Origin: a candidate division KSB1 bacterium
Lineage (GTDB): Bacteria > Zhuqueibacterota > Zhuqueibacteria > Residuimicrobiales > Krinioviventaceae
NCBI GenBank assembly: GCA_034505495.1
Contig: JAPDQV010000013.1
Location: forward strand, 1-37,982
Reading direction: 5' to 3'
DNA: 37,982 nt
The notes under the pieces are model-generated. The model worked only from the letters and a program-made list of their open reading frames with translations, did no database searches and had not been told where the DNA came from. This document shows, one piece after another, positions 34,901 to 37,982 of the stretch (positions are counted from its first letter, which is position 1; the number at the start of each line of letters is the position of its first letter). Both the position numbers and the translations under genes were made by a program.

Positions 34901-36024
34901 GCATTATTGCAGGTAATTTGACCATCGATTTCAGGGTCACGCCGATCGCCCGCGATCTTTAGATGCACCTCTGCCCAACCTGCCGGAACTTTATCTTTCG
35001 GCCATATCGGTAAGCCGGATAAAGCCAAACGCGGCGAATGTACTTCCAACCCAAGCCGGCCGCCTTCGCTCCAACCTACGCTTCCGGAAAAAGTTATCGG
35101 GCTTTCGGTAAGCATCAAGCTGCCGTGAAGAAGGTTCAGGGTTTCGGATTCATAGGTAAAGCTGCACGAAAGGTCGTTAAATTCGAGCGACCTTTGATAG
35201 GCCCATCCTGAAGCCCGAGCAATCTCTCCTTGGCCCCTGAGTTGAAATCGTTGACTCGTAGGATCTGTACGAATTTGGACCGAGGCGGTCAATCTTCCGC
35301 TCTTGAAATTAAAAGGAAGTTTCTGGGGGACAACAATTCCATTCCCCAAGTCAAAGTCATGTAGCACCAGTGTGAGAGTATCCGGGCGCAAATTTCGCAC
35401 GTCCGCCCGGCCGACGATCATAAAGTTCTTTTTGTCAGAGCTTCCCAGGCTGCCGGATAGATCGATGCTCAACGAATCGTTTCGATAGCGGAAAAGGCCG
35501 CCTTCCAGGCTGCGGGCTGCTTCTACGGTCGTAGATTCATCCACGGCAATGACAACTCGACATTTTTTAAGGGAGACAAAGTGGAAATGCCGAAATAACA
35601 GCGGCTCAGCCTGGGTGGAACGTTCTGCTTGGGTCTCTGTTTGCAATGTCGCGAAAAAGGCATCCAGCTTCGGTAACGTAGCGACAAGTGTGGGTTCGAT
35701 CAGCAGGGCGTCGTGAGAAAGCTTTTTGACATCAAAACCGCGGGTAACCAAATTTAGAAAGCTGTAACCGAGTCGAAGATCTTTGATGGTAATTTCAAAG
35801 GGCAGCGCGGGATCCTTGAACTGCACGTCTAAAAGGTGTATGTTGCCGAAACCGAGGTGAACTTTTTTAATGCGCAACCCTTGTCCGATCAGCGGCCTCA
35901 ATTCCCCGACAATGACGCGACGCAGGCGTTCGTTCGCCTGAAACAAGCGCCAAGTTTCCATGGCGCCGAATAGAAAGGCGATCAGGAACATGAACAAAAA
36001 CAATGCCCAACGCCGTTTACGCAC
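31933..36024 (-). CDS. TamB-like translocation and assembly module / lipid-transfer protein
   Basis: A 1363-residue AsmA/TamB family protein. An N-terminal inner-membrane anchor (about residues 6-26) is followed by a very long periplasmic part made of repeated amphipathic beta strands, expected to form the hydrophobic groove of a bridge to the outer membrane. The DUF490/TamB domain occupies roughly the last 350 residues (segments FTGRIADETFRIKGSLRSTK and LGYGGGNLRRDAVETLGKG), and the protein ends in aromatic residues (RHWFPF), as E. coli TamB does. Family roles are outer-membrane protein assembly and phospholipid transport. The start is GTG with no strong ribosome site. It is directly upstream of bamA and downstream of uppS. 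No tamA is visible, so it may work with BamA itself; that is inference. Confidence 0.88.
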   Translation of the reverse strand: MRKRRWALFLFMFLIAFLFGAMETWRLFQANERLRRVIVGELRPLIGQGLRIKKVHLGFGNIHLLDVQFKDPALPFEITIKDLRLGYSFLNLVTRGFDVKKLSHDALLIEPTLVATLPKLDAFFATLQTETQAERSTQAEPLLFRHFHFVSLKKCRVVIAVDESTTVEAARSLEGGLFRYRNDSLSIDLSGSLGSSDKKNFMIVGRADVRNLRPDTLTLVLHDFDLGNGIVVPQKLPFNFKSGRLTASVQIRTDPTSQRFQLRGQGEIARASGWAYQRSLEFNDLSCSFTYESETLNLLHGSLMLTESPITFSGSVGWSEGGRLGLEVHSPRLALSGLPIWPKDKVPAGWAEVHLKIAGDRRDPEIDGQITCNNAQLGKNEITNLSAFFRYQRSAVTFSHLEASLFGHHLKANGRLIRDGSDWAITGAAAMKGDKLLHASIGGQVVNVSGKGEALISGTLSDPVFSGVYSLFPSVNFGHSAELPFRFTYRGSVLNFRNTETTQPLNIVAEIQFGGQEPTFKVQIDALQQLFQFVKLSTPFQEMVSGLSISLAVEGIPSAWRGKTFVQRSEGEQDEEVVLAIEADAGVRNKATVLKGVCRLFPARFPYIGTFRLVRNEERLVLEEFKFDNIFSAGLDLNLRKRSLKGKMNSRALDLGALLGSDLLRGYVTAQLQLEGPANLPNFQGNLSIDELTISGLGPYQMIADLKADQDKIQLYRLLFNAESTTLLMAQGYYDRSMEQVDLSIKGAGFRAENVHRLVNRDTIIAGQTLVDLSVRGKLTSPKIQGIIALKDGRVWKSPFDELEIHLKNEDGDNKRVRFDSIRLLRQDVYQITASGYWPFAKNDSLAFNISGSGNLLAVLSDMDKFFKKPYGDGSFSVLLRGTPANPRIRHAELSLTNASLEFGSVVPPVKKVEAKLRYEPETGIFKLYNLSGLMGGEPFRIYSEAAQFLPCSRPLADFSFGDGLFNLGVLVLETPGNGVPLNFVGLMEPQKFGLLQLSGRENGEKFYFARTEEGVTLRGTILLSEAEIMYPFYESGNKPSEKVQHFLDNLIWDLAVVPQKNVRFARSFPAAIDEVYVNLKLDDRVGGLEFTGRIADETFRIKGSLRSTKGFLEYLDMNFRLEQAGVDFDRSSLIPVVYGQARTTITDSLGLSSNIFLSMQTVDNTMNKKSVEDIVRQEEGRARIDRIRFKLSSDNPMLGSNEAQVLSALGYGGGNLRRDAVETLGKGADTFFLRPLFRPLERELSNMLGLDYVRFSSPLTRNLLQFNLNNNLELNRRLALLQSTRIIVGKYLTDRLFLQYTGQLESGVSYRYKSKEVGFHHTVGLDFQIHPQLLVELEYDYDSLMNYNRDDKRIVFRHWFPF

Positions 36025-36148
36025 AAGAAAACCCGCATTTATTAGTAATATCTGCAGGGCTCATCATAGCGACTTTTTCCGGCAATCTTTCGGCGGAAAA
36101 CATGACCTGCCCGCAATCATTTTTCATAAACCGGTTCACTCAAACTCT

Positions 36149-36907
36149 TCAAAAAGAGCCGTGACCGATTCCGCCGAACCGCCGCTCGCGGTTTTGAAAA
36201 TCTTCGATTGCCTGACAAAACTCTTCGGCCGTAAAGTCCGGCCACAGCGTCGGCGTAATATACAATTCCGAATAAGCGATCTGCCATAATAAAAAATTGC
36301 TGATTCGCTTTTCGCCGCTGGTGCGTATGATAAGATCCGGGTCGCCCAGTTCAGCCGTCTGGAGATAAGATGCAAAAAGCTCCTCGTTGATGCTTTCGGG
36401 CGTAATCTTGCCTGCCAAAATGTCGTTACCGAGGGCTTTTACGGCCTGAACGATTTCCTGCCGACCGCCGTAATTCAAAGCCAAATTCAAAACGAGACCC
36501 GTGTTTTTTTTCAGCCGGCGAATCGAACTCTCGATTGCCGCCCTTGGTGCATACGGCAGCCCATTGATATCGCCTATGACGTTCAAACGCACATTCTTTT
36601 TTTCGAGATCGTCGATCTCTTTGCGGATCGTTTTGAGCAGTAAATTCATCAAGGCCGAAACTTCATTGGCAGGTCGGCGCCAATTCTCACACGAAAAAGT
36701 GTAAAGGGTGAGAACGGAAATACCCAGCTGCCCCGCAGCCTCGACGATCTTCCGTACGGTTTCGACTCCCGCGTTGTGTCCGGCAGTTCGCGGCAGTCCG
36801 CGTCTTTCCGCCCATCGACCGTTGCCGTCCATAATTATACCGATATGTCGCGGCAATTTACCTCTGCTTTTAATACGGTCGACTATTTCCTGAGGAATGC
36901 TTTCCAA
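36149..36907 (-). CDS. uppS: Undecaprenyl diphosphate synthase (isoprenyl transferase)
   Basis: A 252-residue cytoplasmic cis-prenyltransferase that condenses isopentenyl-PP onto farnesyl-PP to make the C55 carrier for peptidoglycan and the surface glycan of this window. Motifs are IIMDGNGRWAERRG (24-37, catalytic Asp27), FSCENWRRP (71-79), and the C-terminal RTSGEKRISNFLLWQIAY with the final glycine-rich end (RRFGGIGHG). Length is normal. The start is TTG at 36907, since the next ATG would cut off the catalytic region; GGAG is 12 bp upstream. It follows the terminator of the TPR gene and likely begins the envelope operon. CdsA, commonly next to it, is absent. Confidence 0.96.
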   Translation of the reverse strand: MESIPQEIVDRIKSRGKLPRHIGIIMDGNGRWAERRGLPRTAGHNAGVETVRKIVEAAGQLGISVLTLYTFSCENWRRPANEVSALMNLLLKTIRKEIDDLEKKNVRLNVIGDINGLPYAPRAAIESSIRRLKKNTGLVLNLALNYGGRQEIVQAVKALGNDILAGKITPESINEELFASYLQTAELGDPDLIIRTSGEKRISNFLLWQIAYSELYITPTLWPDFTAEEFCQAIEDFQNRERRFGGIGHGSF

Positions 36908-36946
36908 TTTCTTTTAATTTCTCCGTAAAAATTTAGTATCTGCAAC

Positions 36947-36973
36947 AAAAAAAAGCCCCGATGCGATCGGGGC
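36947..36973 (-). terminator. Intrinsic terminator after the TPR gene
   Basis: An 8-bp stem (GCCCCGAT pairing with ATCGGGGC, 36955-36962 and 36966-36973) with a 3-base loop is followed on the minus strand by eight U (A run 36947-36954). It lies 25 bp beyond the TPR gene's stop codon and about 40 bp before uppS. Confidence 0.92.
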
Positions 36974-36998
36974 GTTGACTATGGCGTTGAGATTCAAT

Positions 36999-37982
36999 TT
37001 ACTGAGCGTTTTCAGCTTTGTCGAAATAGTATTTACCCTTCTCGCTGTCGCCGATGTTGACGTAAGCAACACCTAAATTATTGTAAACCGCCGAATCGAC
37101 CTTGATGCTCGGATTGCCGGACGCAATGCTCAAAGCCTTTTCCAAATAGGGAATAGCCTGGCGATAGTAACCGAGCAGTTCTTCTCGTTCTTTGGGAGAG
37201 GTTTCTTTCCCGCTAAGCTCCTTTTCAACGAGCTTTTTACGAAAGTCGTCGGCAATGCTGAGGTAGGCATTCCCGACCTGCAGATTGGCGTCATAGTCTT
37301 CGGGATTGGCGGCCAGCACGTCGTTGAACAACTTGATGGCTTCCTGATAGTCGCTCTTTAAGAAATAAAGTCGCGCTAAATTAAAAAGCAGATCCTTATC
37401 GCCTGGGTTTTTTTCTAAGGCCTTGATATAGGTTTCTCGCGCCTCTTCGCTGCGTCCGGAGAGGTCGTAAGCCATAGCCAAATTCGCGATGGCGTCACGA
37501 TCTTCCGGATTCATTTCCAAGGCTTTCTTTTCCAGCTCAATGACCTTATCGTACTCTTTAAGAGTAAAGTGGAGGTTGGCTAAAAGATTAACGGCATCGC
37601 GGTTGTTCGGCTCGATTTCCAAAACTTTCGAAGCGTATTCCTTTGCTTTTTCCAAATTGTCGGCACGAGCATAAGCGATGCTCAGGGTTTTGTAGGCGTC
37701 GATACGATGCGGATCAATCACAGTTGCCGTTAAAAAGCTTTCGATGGCGCCTTCCACATCATTCTTTTGCAGTCTGGCAACACCGCCGTTATAGGCATTT
37801 ACCCAGTTTTTATCACGGGTGTTTTTGATCTGCGGTTCAAACATCGGCGAGATGGCCAGCGACTTGTCGAACATCTCGTTCATACGCGTCCAGTTCTGCT
37901 TCTGCGCCATTCCTTCACCGAGCAGATAGTAAGCCTCGGCATCGTTCGGATAGAGCTGAATCGCCATCTCGAGCTGTTCGAT
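36999..37982 (-). CDS. TPR-repeat protein (partial, 5' end outside window)
   Basis: At least 327 residues, open to the window edge (the frame continues IEQLE before the internal Met at 37967). It consists of about seven to eight tetratricopeptide repeats, each ending in the P-x-D or P-N type turn, for example AIESFLTATVIDPHRIDAY, KVLEIEPNNRDAV, KALEMNPEDRDAI and DVLAANPEDYDAN. A charged insertion (LVEKELSGKETSPKEREE) interrupts the next-to-last repeat. TPR arrays bind protein partners; the partner is unknown and the N-terminus, which would show export or other domains, is not visible. Being ahead of uppS and the Bam/Lpx block hints at an envelope role, but a terminator separates them. Confidence 0.9.
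   Translation of the reverse strand: MEQLEMAIQLYPNDAEAYYLLGEGMAQKQNWTRMNEMFDKSLAISPMFEPQIKNTRDKNWVNAYNGGVARLQKNDVEGAIESFLTATVIDPHRIDAYKTLSIAYARADNLEKAKEYASKVLEIEPNNRDAVNLLANLHFTLKEYDKVIELEKKALEMNPEDRDAIANLAMAYDLSGRSEEARETYIKALEKNPGDKDLLFNLARLYFLKSDYQEAIKLFNDVLAANPEDYDANLQVGNAYLSIADDFRKKLVEKELSGKETSPKEREELLGYYRQAIPYLEKALSIASGNPSIKVDSAVYNNLGVAYVNIGDSEKGKYYFDKAENAQ

Noticed and set aside
36025..36148. 124-bp gap between uppS and the tamB-like gene as a possible small gene or RNA
   Set aside because: No open frame with a ribosome site and no strong hairpin was seen.

Overview
The window is a 38 kb piece of a Gram-negative (diderm, lipid A-making) bacterial chromosome. Almost every base codes, and all but one gene lies on the minus strand, so the map reads naturally from high to low coordinates. 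The organism is probably a member of the Fibrobacteres-Chlorobi-Bacteroidetes (FCB) superphylum, perhaps a KSB1/Calditrichota-like candidate phylum. Signs for this are the LpxC-FabZ fusion, the bifunctional Fkp-type fucokinase/GDP-fucose pyrophosphorylase and a UpxY/RfaH-like NusG paralogue in a polysaccharide locus. The phylum is inferred; the diderm envelope is read directly from the genes. No tRNA, rRNA, insertion sequence, CRISPR array or prophage gene was seen, and no stretch longer than about 200 bp lacks a gene.

Region A, 37982 to about 22400 (minus): envelope-assembly block. The 3' part of a TPR-repeat gene ends at a clear intrinsic terminator. Then come uppS (undecaprenyl-PP synthase), a tamB-like gene, bamA, skp/ompH, lpxD, an lpxC-fabZ fusion, lpxA, an octanoyltransferase (lipM-like), dxr and rseP, which is closed by a 12-bp-stem terminator. 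The genes make the undecaprenyl carrier and its isoprenoid precursor (dxr, uppS), make lipid A (lpxD, lpxC-fabZ, lpxA), insert outer-membrane proteins (bamA, skp, tamB) and carry out envelope-stress proteolysis (rseP).

Region B, 22384 to about 18056 (minus): after a short regulatory gap come gcvT, an orphan comB (2-phosphosulfolactate phosphatase family) and ftsK.

Region C, 17949 to 206 (minus): surface-polysaccharide locus. It opens with lolA, followed by a very small SLBB export-like protein, a Wzc-type tyrosine autokinase/co-polymerase, a NusG-like antiterminator, a lipoprotein with a carboxypeptidase-regulatory-like domain and a right-handed beta-helix, a Wzx-like flippase, a Wzy/WaaL-like polymerase or ligase, a GT9 and two GT4 glycosyltransferases, a WbaP/WcaJ-like initiating phosphoglycosyl transferase, a Wzi-like outer-membrane barrel, Fkp and a small cysteine-rich zinc-ribbon protein. 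Short spacings and 4-bp ATGA overlaps suggest one operon. The set suggests a fucose-containing exopolysaccharide or O-antigen-like glycan.

At the left edge the 3' end of a plus-strand gene converges on the zinc-ribbon gene; the two share the palindrome CTAG as overlapping stop codons.

Points most worth a second look: the beta-helix lipoprotein and mini-SLBB protein in an export locus with no canonical Wza; an lpxC-fabZ start that appears to be CTG inside lpxD; a 27-bp tandem duplication in the LpxC-FabZ linker; a Wzi-like gene with no canonical start ahead of its signal peptide; and the tamB-bamA pairing without tamA.
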